64,000 nucleotides of DNA from Oncomelania hupensis. Its lineage: Eukaryota > Mollusca > Gastropoda > Littorinimorpha > Pomatiopsidae. Of the stretch, positions 36,767-49,000 are shown piece by piece. The DNA lies in contig CM072514.1 in NCBI GenBank assembly GCA_036898135.1, forward strand, positions 82,712,433-82,776,432, given 5' to 3'. The translations under genes and the position numbers were made by a program. Numbering within the stretch: position 1 is the first letter of the stretch; each line of letters starts with the position of its first letter. Below the pieces are notes generated by a model. It was not told where the DNA came from. It did no database searches and worked only from the letters and a program-made list of their open reading frames with translations.

Positions 36767-39383
36767 GGAGGAGGAGGAGGAAGAGGAGGAGGAGGAGGAG
36801 GAGGAAGAGAAGGAGAAGGAGGAGCAGAATGACGACGGTAACGATGACTGCGACGACCTGAAAATAAAAAAGACTACGTCTACGAGAGCGACTTGAATGG
36901 ACTCATTGTCATTGCCGTGAGTGTTGTGTGTGCAGAACAACATGCACCTACGGACGGTACGCGTGCAACAGCAACAGCCACTACCACAACACCCGGGAGT
37001 TATCTTTCCAAGACAACATCTGCGGCATCTCCAACCCTATGATCAAGCGCGGCATCACCAGGTTTGATGTAAGTCCCAGACCTCTGAGAACTTGCTCTGC
37101 ATGCATTTCTCCATCGATGTTTGAGAGTATATAAACCAAAGTCTAGTCTGCTGGGCGTTGCATGCACAAAATCGATCGCACGGACTTAACAGATCCTGAC
37201 GCGCGTGACCTAAGCGGGAGAGTAAGTGTCAGTTAGGTTAAGCATTCCCAGCAAGCACTCGGGGGAGTAAGTGCCAGTTAGGTTATCCACTCCCAGCAAG
37301 CACTCGGGAGAGTGTCAGTTAGGTTAAGCACTCCCAGCAAGCACTTGGGAGAGTAAGTGTCAGTTAGGTTAAGCACTCCCAGCAAGCACTTGGGAGAGTA
37401 AGTGCCAGTTAGGTTAAGCACTCCCAGCAAGCACTCGGGAGAGTGTCAGTTAGGTTAAGCACTCCCAGCAAGCACTCGGGAGAGTGTCATTTAGGTTAAG
37501 CACTCCTAGCAAGCACTCGGGAGAGTAAGTGCCAGTTAGGTTAAGCACTCCCAGCAAGCACTTGGGAGAGTAAGTGTCAGTTAGGTTAAGCACTCCCAGC
37601 AAGCACTCGGGAGAGTGTCATTTAGGTTAAGCACTCCTAGCAAGCACTCTGGAGAGTAAGTGTCAGTTAGGTTAAGCACTCCCAGCAAGCACTCGGGAGA
37701 GTAAGTGTCATTTAGGTTAAGCAGTCCTAGCAAGCACTCGGGATAGTGAGTTCCAGTTAGGTTAAGCACTCTCAACAAGCACTCGGGAGAGTGAGTGTCA
37801 GGTTAAGCACTCCCAGCAAGCACTCGGGAGAGTAAGTGTCATTTAGGTTAAGCAGTCCTAGCAAGCACTCGGGAGAGTGAGTGCCAGTTAGGTTAAGCAC
37901 TCTCAACAAGCAATCGGGAGAGTGAGTGTCAGGTTAAGCACTCCCAGCAAGCACTCGGGAGAGTAAGTGTCATTTAGGTTAAACACTCCTAGCAAGCACT
38001 CGGGAGAGTAAGTGTCAGTTAGGTTAAGCACTCCCAGCAAGCACTCGGGAGAGTAAGTGTCAGTTAGGTTAAGCACTCTCAACAAGCACTCGGGAGAGTG
38101 AGTGTCAGGTTAAACACTCCTAGCAAGCACTGGGGAGAGTAAGTGTCAGTTAGGTTAAGCACTCCCAGCAAGCACTCGGGAGAGTAAGTGTCATTTAGGT
38201 TAAGCAGTCCTAGCAAGCACTCGGGATAGTGAGTTCCAGTTAGGTTAAGCACTCTCAACAAGCACTCGGGAGAGTGAGTGTCAGGTTAAGCACTCCCAGC
38301 AAGCACTCGGGAGAGTAAGTGTCATTTAGGTTAAGCAGTCCTAGCAAGCACTCGGGAGAGTGAGTGCCAGTTAGGTTAAGCACTCTCAACAAGCAATCGG
38401 GAGAGTGAGTGTCAGGTTAAGCACTCCCAGCAAGCACTCGGGAGAGTAAGTGTCATTTAGGTTAAACACTCCTAGCAAGCACTCGGGAGAGTAAGTGTCA
38501 GTTAGGTTAAGCACTCCCAGCAAGCACTCGGGAGAGTAAGTGTCAGTTAGGTTAAGCACTCTCAACAAGCACTCGGGAGAGTGAGTGTCAGGTTAAACAC
38601 TCCTAGCAAGCACTCGGGAGAGTAAGTGTCAGTTAGGTTAAGCACTCCCAGCAAGCACTCGGGAGAGTAAGTGTCATTTAGGTTAAGCACTCCTAGCGAG
38701 CACTCGGGAGAGTGAGTGCCAGTTAGGTTAAGCACTCCAAGCAAGCACTCGGGAGAGTGAGTGTTAGGTTAAGCACTCTCAACAAGCACTCGGGAGAGTG
38801 AGTGTCAGTTAGGTTAAGCACTCCCAGCAAGCACTTGGTCTTTTCTCCCCAATCTCAGGTCGCCCGGGATTGTGCTCAATTGTCCGGGGAGTTAGTGGTT
38901 TTATAGGAGCTAGTGGGCACCTCGGGTACCTTGAGTTCGATCCTGTTTCGGTCAGCGCCTTGAGCAGCTCTTGAGCTGGAAAAGCGCTTTATACAAGGAC
39001 AAATTGTAATGTTGCGTTTTTTTCCTATATCATATTAGTTAAAAGTGATCCTGCTTTTTTTGTTTGCTTGGACATTTCTCGTTCTTATAACTAGGTCATT
39101 CACACACGTAACTTATTGATACATCGGTATAGGTAAATTCATTGCGTAATTAAAGTGTGGCTGTATTCTCAGACTAACGAGAAAGTGAAGCTGACCACGG
39201 AGGTATGGGACGGTGACACCATTAGCGATGATCACTTGGTCACGTGGAAGAAGGAGTTCGATATTTACCCACAGGCTGACTCCGCTGCCGCTACGTTTAT
39301 CAACGTCTACACCTATAGTAACGGACACCAGTAAGTTTCTTTGCTTGTTTCCTTGCTGGCTTGGCGTGGCTTGTTTGTCGTAG

Positions 39384-39476
<93 letters not shown>

Positions 39477-39478
39477 AT

Positions 39479-39545
<67 letters not shown>

Positions 39546-39547
39546 AT

Positions 39548-39604
<57 letters not shown>

Positions 39605-39862
39605 GTTGTCACCTTCGTCGTTGTCATCGTCGTCGTCTACTTCTTCTTCCTCCTCTTCCTACTTTTCCACCTCCTCATCATTATCATGAACAACTAAAAT
39701 AATAATTATAATCATCATCGTCATTATCATCATCAGCAGCAGCGTTATCTTCGTTGTTATTGTCATCAGCATCATCATCATCATTATCTTCGTCGTTGGA
39801 TTATCGTCGTTATCATCATCAATATAATCATTTACTTCACCTCTTCTTCCTCCTCCTCCTCC

Positions 39863-39904
<42 letters not shown>

Positions 39905-40010
39905 CCATCGTTGTCGTTATCATCAGGATGATCATCAACATCATCATCATCATCATCATTATCATGTTTTTTATCGCCGTTTTCAATATAGGACCAGTCG
40001 CTCAATTTAG

Positions 40011-40093
<83 letters not shown>

Positions 40094-43000
40094 GTCTTTA
40101 CTTGGTTGACAGCCTGTGGTTCTACCATCGCTCTTACTGCGACGCTTACTACTACACCAAGAACTGCGACGTTTACTGCAAGGCTCAGGACAATGTAGGG
40201 GGACACTACACTTGCGAGGACGGCACAGGCCGGAAAATCTGCATGCGTGGTAAGTCTAACAACCCCTAGGAGTTACACCCGTTCACGTTAAGTTCACAAC
40301 ACAAACTCCTAGGAATAGACCACCCTGGCACCCTGACCACGGCAATAGACCTCTCCAAATTCTTTGGGATGAGGATATAAACTGTGTACGCACGTATTCC
40401 ATCGCAGGGACGTTTAAAGATCCTGACGCTCATGTCCTAGACCGTTGAGGGCCAGCTTTAAAAAATGCACCGAACAAGCTATGAGGTCCTTTTTTTCCCT
40501 CCATCCCCGGTCGCCCAGGACTGTGCCCAGCTGTCTGAGCGTCAGACTGCGCCCAAGGCGGCAAATGAACGCTTCGGTTCGGCTTGGGTTAGATCCTGTA
40601 ACGACCAGGGCCGTGAGCAGCTCTTGAGCTGGGAATGCGCTATATACAAACGATGGGGTGGCCTCGTGGCGCAGTGGATAAGTCGCCGGTTTCCTATGCC
40701 GAAGGTCGCGGGTTCGATTCTATGTGACTTAGGTACGAGACTATTGAGGTCACCGAGGGTTTTCTCCGGGCACTCCGGTCTCCTCCCTCCCTTCAATAAT
40801 GGTACAGGACGCAGTCAATATAAAAATGTCAAAAATAAAAATTCGATTTTCTTTCCGTCTTCTAATAGCGATCTCCCTGCCTTTACACCACCTGTTTGAG
40901 TGATGGATGTGTGTGTGTGTGATTTGGTGTGTGTGAGGGTGGATGAGACAGGTGAGCGTGTATGTTGGTATAGATCGCCGCGCTTTGAGCCTGATTGATT
41001 TGGGGAAAGGCGCGTATATAGCATCCTGTATTATTATTATTAAAATAAAAGAGTAAAGTAAGGTGTGAGAGGTAGTAACGTTACCGTGCTGTACAATGAT
41101 GTGTGGTGTGTATGTTCGTAGAAGAGCGGGGAGACGGTTGACCACGTTTGGGCAAGATTGTCCACTTAACGGCTGGCATTCTATGCTAGTTTGTGGCAGC
41201 GACCAGCAGTGGGTGTCGTGGCACTTGTAGCCCGCAGCAGTGTGCGCTCTCAGCAAACTCTCCGCCTTGCAAGGCATAACTATTTGAAATCTCTCTTTTG
41301 AGGGATAAAATCAATATATAAATGTCCTCAAGGGAAGTGATCGAAAGTGTGAAGTCCAATGCTCCCCTCGGTTTCAGGTTGGCAAGGCAGCAACTGTGAT
41401 CAGGACGTCAACGAGTGTCAGAACAGTGTGTGCTACAATGGAGGTTCCTGCACCAACGAACCCGGGTCCTACCTCTGTTCCTGCCTCGAACACTACTCGG
41501 GTATGGTGCAATTTTGTGTGGTTTAAACATAGCGGTAGTGATGATGATGGAGGTGGTGGTGGTGGTGACGGTCGTGGATATGGTGGCATTGTTTGGACAG
41601 GCTGAGGAGTTGTCTCATAAAAATGGCTTTGGTTTTTCGCCTGACCACAGGCGTGAGATGTTAGAACATGGTTAAAAGGAAATGACATCTTCCAAATATT
41701 GTCAAATGAATGAACATAGAAGTTTAACGTCTACACCCACCATCGCCAATATGGTAGACAATGGATACCCATTTTAGGGAACCCCTTGGGGTCATGAGCA
41801 ATCTTGCCACTGTAGATTGTTCTAACCTATAAAGGGAAAAGTGAAAGCCCCAGTTGAAAACCTGTCTTTCCTTTATAGGCAAGACCGATTCACTGCGGCA
41901 ACAGTTCCCCCCGTTGGAGTGCCGGGGGTTTCAGTATAAATAGTATCCCCACTTTCTGGAAATTTAGTGCTTTAAATTTCCACTGTCGCTGTCTTCCTCA
42001 TTTGCTCTTCTTCGCTAGATCAATGACCTACCTTTTTTCTTGAAAACTCTTCCTGGACAAGACTCCTTGTTTGTGTTTGAGGTCTGTTGGATCAGCTTGG
42101 GAGTGTTGGACGCTTTCTGCCGGGTGGTCACTAGGGCTTCCTATGATGTCATTATTTAGCAATGTAGGCATTTTATATGTATGTGTTTTGTTGATAATTT
42201 ATAATGTTGTTTGTATTCTATTTTGTTTTTGTAATCGGGGGTTCGAGTAGTTGGGGTAAAGCCTCAGCCGTCCGATGCGTGGGATGTCTTTATTGTAAAG
42301 TGACTGGCCGGTGGAGGGCGTTCAATTTTCCCACTAGGGTTGTTTCAGCAGATATTTTATGCGGATCGGGGGTTGTCCGGTCCTGATTTGGGTCGGAAGA
42401 GTCCGCTGGACCTAAAGCAACAATCAATCAATCATTCTAGGGAACAAGGGGTAGTGACCTAAATCAATACTGAACCCACAGAGCAATCATACTGCTAAGA
42501 TGGAGCCACGGCAGTGGGCATATTTTCACATTATGTCCAATTGTTGTTGTGCTATTTTTTTTTAAATTTTAATATGCATTATTTCTCATTGATTCATTTA
42601 TTTATTATGTTTCCTCAGGCGAGAACTGTGACCATGGCAATTTGACATAGATGTGTATTATTTTTCCTGTTTATTTTACTTTTTTAATATGTGTTACGTT
42701 GAAACGCCAATGGTAGTATGTCTGAAACGCGCACGATAGATCTAATCGTTTCGTTTTGCAAAGTATTCAATAATGGAGTTTATTTACCTTTGATTTGAGT
42801 TTGCATTGTTGTTAGGAGAGGCTTTGTATAACGTTGATAATTTCCGTTGGTCGATATTATTGGAGAATTCTCTAGATTTCAGTGTTTACAATCGATGGAA
42901 ACTTCCCGATGGATATCGAACGTCCTGTCGTCACCTCGAATAAGAGAAAAAATTATAAAATGGATGCCCTGTGTGTGGGTGGGGATAGTTGTTGATAGTG

Positions 43001-46000
43001 AGTTGGAAAGTTAAATTTGAGAGTGAAAAGGCGATTGTATGCAGTTGTTGATGTGTGCTGAATAAAAGTGGAAAACTTCATACGTCGACTCAAGACTTGT
43101 TGATGAGTGAGCAGGCTGCGTGGATACACGAATCTGAGTTACACCTTATCAGGACTTCAGCATCGGGGCTGAATCAAATACTGATAAAGAAAAACACCAA
43201 CATCAAACCGAGTGTAACAATATGCCTTTTCTCTTGATTGAGTGATTGATGGATGTATTGATTCATTATGTTTCCCCAGGTAAGAACTGTGACCAGGTGA
43301 TCTCGCTGTGCCACTCGGAGCCCTGCAAGAATAACGGCACCTGCCACGGCAACCTGACCTCTTACACTTGTACCTGCGACTACAAGTGGGAAGGCCCGAC
43401 CTGCCAGCAACAGGTCAGTGTTGCCTACGCCATTATCTGTATTATCGTGTGCTTACATACCGCGCTTCACCAGCTCAAAGAGCAACTCGGGGTAATGGCC
43501 ATTCCCTCCTCTCTCCCCCACCCCCTCACAACCACTCCCCCCCAAAAAAAAAAAAAACAAAAAAAAAAAAACAACGCCACTGGATCTAAATCTAATTCGA
43601 GCCCTGGCCTAGGTGGCAAATTGATGCGTGTGCTGTTTTAACAGCTGCATGATCATGAAAGACCGGTAAGGGGGGTGTTTGTGTAAGCCTGTTGGGGGAT
43701 GGAGGGGGGTGAATGGAGTGGGGAGGAAAGGGAGTGGTGTTGGAGGAGAGAGGGGGGGTATTCATCTTATGCAGTAAACCTTACACTTGCAAATGTCATT
43801 GTTCCTTTGTTTTCTTTGTTTTGTTTGATTTTATTTGCAACAATTTGTAATTGTAAAGATAATGAAAATGATGACCCAAAACTCCGTTACAAAAACGTTG
43901 GACGATATTTGCTAAATCCCAATGTTGTGGCAGGGTAGCTTTACTGTTTTACTAGAAAATGTGAGTGGATTATGTGAGTTAACAGATCGATCTGACAACT
44001 GTACGACTGAACTTTTGAAATTGGGTATTCCTTTGTCTTGAATCTGGGCGGGATGTTTCTCCGAATATTATTTACTTTCGACTCGGGGTTTCCCGGGTAC
44101 TCCGGTTTGCTCCCCCAGCTAAATTTCAAAAACAACAACTAATGTTAGGTAGGTTGGTAAGCTGCCACTACGCCTTCCCCAGGAGAGGCGACCCAGAATG
44201 TCCATATGGAAAGGAACAATAAAGGGTTACCAAAGAATCTTCTGACTTGTAAAGTTAACTTTAAGTCTTTTACTCCTAGTTGTTTAGTTGAGTGATATTC
44301 CTTGCGCCTATACACATTCCTTTGAGGTAATACACACAACATATTTGTTGAATTAAATTAGAATCTCTACCTTGCCCAATATCTTCAGTCGACCGTCTTA
44401 TAATTATATCCTCTGACTTCTATCAGCCGACTAACCTTGTCAACGCGTGTTAGTTTCATCGTGAGGACATGCTACTTCTACATCAGAATGCTAGGCAGAC
44501 TTCGTCCATTGTTAAATCTTAGAACAGCCAGATCAGTTGCAACTTCTCTCATCCTCTCTAGATTGGATTATTGTAACAGTTCTGGGGACTACCCAAAACA
44601 CAATTGCAGAGACTACAACTTGTTCAAAATACTGCAGCAAGGATTGTTCTAAAACAAAAAAGGAATGAGCACATTTCACCTGGACTTCGTTCTCTTCATT
44701 GGCTGCCCGTTGAAAAAAGACTGGACTACAAAATCCTGGCACTGGCCTATCGGTGCTTCACGAGCACTGCTCCCACCTACCTCACAGAACTGGTCTCCCC
44801 TTACCAATCCAGACGCGAACTCAGGTCAGGGACTCAGTGTAGACTTGAAACCCTCAGTGTGCGCACAAGCAACACAACCAAAAAGACTTTTGGAATGCGC
44901 TCCTTCAAAAATGCTGCACCCACTCTGTGGAACTCCCTTCCCCTGAGCTTGAAGCAAGCTCCATCCCTGCCAAGCTTCAGGAAAGAACTAAAAGCTTACT
45001 TGTTTTAATATGGCTGAATCACCGTCTTAGTGCGCATAGAGCATGAACACTACGTACATGGATTTTTGGCGCCTTACAAGATCACATCATCATCATCATC
45101 TTATATCTTCTGTTTTCTGTTTTAAGTCTTACGTTTTATGTCTTAAGTTTGTTTGTGTTGTTTTTTACTATCCGTGACAGGTTAACCACTGTCAATCCAG
45201 CCCTTGTTATCACGGCGGGACTTGCTACGCTACTCTGGGCAACTACACCTGCAGCTGCCTCGTAGACTGGACAGGGGTCAACTGCGAGCTGGAGGTCAAC
45301 GCTTGCGACAGCAACCCCTGCACGAACGGTGCCACCTGCGACAAGAGACCTGGCGATGCCTATTCCTGCACCTGCCCTGTCCAGTATGAAGGCAGGGAAT
45401 GTCAGACGCTCAAAGACCCTTGCAGGTAAGTTTGCTTTTTTAGCAAAGTACTTTTGTACGTTTGTTTCAATATATTTATGTGGGTGTGAAACACGTGAGC
45501 GTGTATGTTGGTACAGATCGCCGCGCTTTGAGCTTGATTGTTGATTTGGTGGAAAAGCGCGTATATAGCGTGGAGTATTATTATATTTATAGTTGTTATT
45601 TTTACATCATATTTGCTCTTTTGTTTTGTTATTGTGGTTAGTGTTGATGATGTTGGCGGTGTTGTTGTTGTAATGAGGATGAGGATGTTATGGTCGTTGT
45701 AATGAGGATGTTATGGTTGTTGTTGTCATGAGTTGTGATGAGGATGATATGGTTGTTGTTGTCATGAGGATGTTATGGTTGTTTTTATGAAGAGGATGTT
45801 ATGGTTGTTGTTATGAGGAGGATGTTATGGTTGTTGTTGTCATGAGGATGTTATGGTTGTTTTTATGAGGAGGATGTTATGGTTGTTGTTGTACTGAGGA
45901 TGAGTAGGATGTTATGGTTGTTGTTGTAATGAGGATGAGGAGGATGTTATGTTTGTTGTTGTAATGAGGATGAGGAGGATGTTATGGTTGTTGTTGTAAT

Positions 46001-49000
46001 GAGGATGAGGAGGATGTTATGGTTGTTGTTATTGTGGTCGTATTGTTTTCGTTAGTGGTGGTGGTAGTGGTGTGTGTTGTGATGTTGGCTTTGTTGTTGC
46101 TGGGTGTGATGGTGCGTGTAATGGTGCTGTTGACCTACATACTATATTTGTCTGCCTCTGTCCAGTGTGAGGGTGGGTGATTGTCAGATGCTCGAAGACC
46201 CTTACGAGTACGTTGGTTGTTGTTGTTTTTGGTCTAGTTGGCGTCGTTGTTGTTGTTGTTTCTGGTGGTTGTGATGGTGATGTTGTCGCTGGTATCGTTG
46301 TTGTTGGTGGTGGTGTTGATGGTAGAGGTTGAGGTGATGTCGTTGGTGAAGGTGTTTTTTTTTGTTTATTGTTGTTGTTGTTGAGATTGTGGGTGCTCGA
46401 CTGATGATGATGATGATGATGATCATGATCACGATGATCATGATGTCAGTGACGATGGTGCTGGTGCTGATGATGATTTTGTGTTACTTCTGGAAAATTT
46501 TAACATTTTACATAGGTCTGGATGTACCAAAAAAGATTCACATACACACACACACCTATACATACAAGCACACATCCATACACCCTCACGCACACCTACG
46601 CACACCTACGCACACACACACACACAAATAGTTTCCTTAACCTTTCCGACCGAACGAATGATTTTAAAAAAACAACAAATTGTGTTTTATTTAACTTTTT
46701 TCAGCCCCAACCCTTGCGTGAACTCTGGAGCATGTGAGACGCTGTCCTACGATCAGTACAACTGCACTTGCCCATTCGGCTGGGTTGGGAAAAACTGCAG
46801 TGACTACCTGGGTATGCATGAGATAACTATTCACATGTCAAACCGCCTTTGTAAAATCGTAGCTTTTGTCTGTGTTTGTGCCTCATTTGTGTCTTTTCGC
46901 CGCTTGAGAGGGTTTTCCTTGAAAGACTATTTTGGTACGTCGCATGGTTATGTGTAGTTTCTTGTACACTTGTTTGTGTGTTTGATTGTATGCTAATGCC
47001 CATTCATTTTCATGGTTTACTTTGAAATGCTTGGTTAACTTGTTTAAAACGTACGTCTGAGTTCGATATGCAAATTAGCGAAGAGACCCCACTTCTAAAA
47101 GGTCTAAGTTGCGCCAATTGGACGACTATTTGCTTACACAGTGATACATTTCTTGTGTCTGCAAAAGCGGGAAAATGAATTTAAACTTCGTGTCCTACCA
47201 TTCAATTTAGGTTATCCGCTATAATCTCTGGGAGAGTTATCTCCCGTAGAATAACTATACAGGCGCTCGCACGTGGAGTTTATCGTGCGTGACCCAAACG
47301 CTACTCGCTTGTGTTGTAAGGCTTTGCTGGCGCTGTTTTTGTGCGACTGGTTCTTGGCCTGTGATATCAGGTGACGCGTATTGACTAGGAAACTCGCGAG
47401 GCGTCGCCATAAAGTGATCGACCTACTATCTTTTAAAGCTGCGTCTGCGCTTATTTCTGAGCGTTCACTCATTGTAGTCCGCTTGGCTATAATAACGTGC
47501 ATTAATACATTCTTCTATGAACATACTGTCTTGTGTATAAGTATGACATGATGGCCTTAGGCACACTTTAATCTCTTCTGACAAGTTTATATTAGGATTC
47601 CACTTATTGATGGGTTTGGGCTATGTTGTATTGTTTTGTTTATTTTCTTATTCAAGGTGTTGGTCCTATTTGTTCAGTCCTCATTCTAGTCTTGAGAGTT
47701 TATTGTACTTTGTTGTTTGTTTGTTTGGGGCTATTTAGATGTTTGTCCGTGAGTAGTGTTCAGTCGGTCACTTCTTTTTGCTCATTTGTGAATCTGTAGA
47801 ATGCCTTGCTTGCATCCAGAGATCTGGCGTAGAGGAATCAGTGGTTTTTTTTTTTTTAATATTGTTTTGTTTTGTTTTGTTTTTGTTGTTCGTTGACATT
47901 TTCCCCAATCAATTTGGAGTCTGAGCGTGAATGAAATCGTCATCCATTTTGTTTTATTCTTACTCTCTTTCTTTCCCTCAGTCATTCGTTTGTTTTGTGT
48001 TCATTTGTAGCTTTGTATAACATTGACCTGACGTCTGTCACAAGTATATCAACTAACAAGTTAGTATCTCTCTTCTATGTCTCTGTCGACGTGCGCGTAC
48101 AACCGGTTTCTTCCCTTTACATGCTTTGCGCTCCATAGAGCGTCGTTGCCCTGAAATAACTTTTTAGAAACTTCAAAACCCAGGGGAATTATGGGTAGGG
48201 AAATGCTTTTCTGAAATGACGTCGGCCAAATCCTTCTTTAGTTTCTTTGCTCGAGCAAAGGCAATCTCATAGGTATGGAGCACTTCGTCCATTATAACTC
48301 CATCGCTGATAATACTGCTGACAAGTTTCTGCCTTTGTTCACTACCAGAAATATGCAGTTCCTCTCCCAACTTTCGTTTCATTTCAGCGAGCACATCTTC
48401 GCGAGAACAGATTTCCCAGAATTCTCTATTCTATTTTTAGGTTTGGGATATCCCCGTATCAGCTTGTGGCTAAAACGGGACCACCGCACGTCGACTGGGG
48501 GCAATACGAGATACTAACTTGTTAGTTGATATACTTGTGGTCTGATACACTCAGCACTGTAATTATGCTCCTCGTGTGGAAATATTTTATGCACGTAATA
48601 AATGTTTATTTATTTATGCATTCATTCAATTATATTCGGCAGCCGGTGATTGAGAATGTGAAAAACGAACGTCTACACACTGCATCACGTTATACACAAT
48701 TTCTATCTGTGCATCGTGAAATCGTGGCATTGATGTTTAGTTATTGCATGAAAGCAGTTGGACGCTCTAATAATCACAGGCTGCACGTCAGACACTTGTT
48801 CAAGGTATCTATAATTGTGTTAAGTATGAAATCCAAGTGTTTTTTTTTTGTGTTTGTTTTCTTTTTGTGCGATTGCTACACTTTGTAAATTATGTACAGT
48901 TTGCTTTTGTTGTTGTTGTTGTTGTTGCTTAGTGTGGTTGCTGTATTCTGTTCAGTTTGACCCCCGTTAATGTTTATGTCCAGTTCCTATGATTGGCATA

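Noticed and set aside
37581..38744. Repeated ~60-residue minus-strand frames (LTDTYSPECLLGVLN units)
   Set aside because: Translation of the 45-bp minisatellite, which lies in an intron.
37205..38838. Array of ~45-bp repeats as a CRISPR
   Set aside because: Units are contiguous and similar throughout with no unique spacers, in an animal gene's intron.
39313..39702. Poly-Ile, poly-His and poly-Met frames
   Set aside because: (ATC)n array in an intron.
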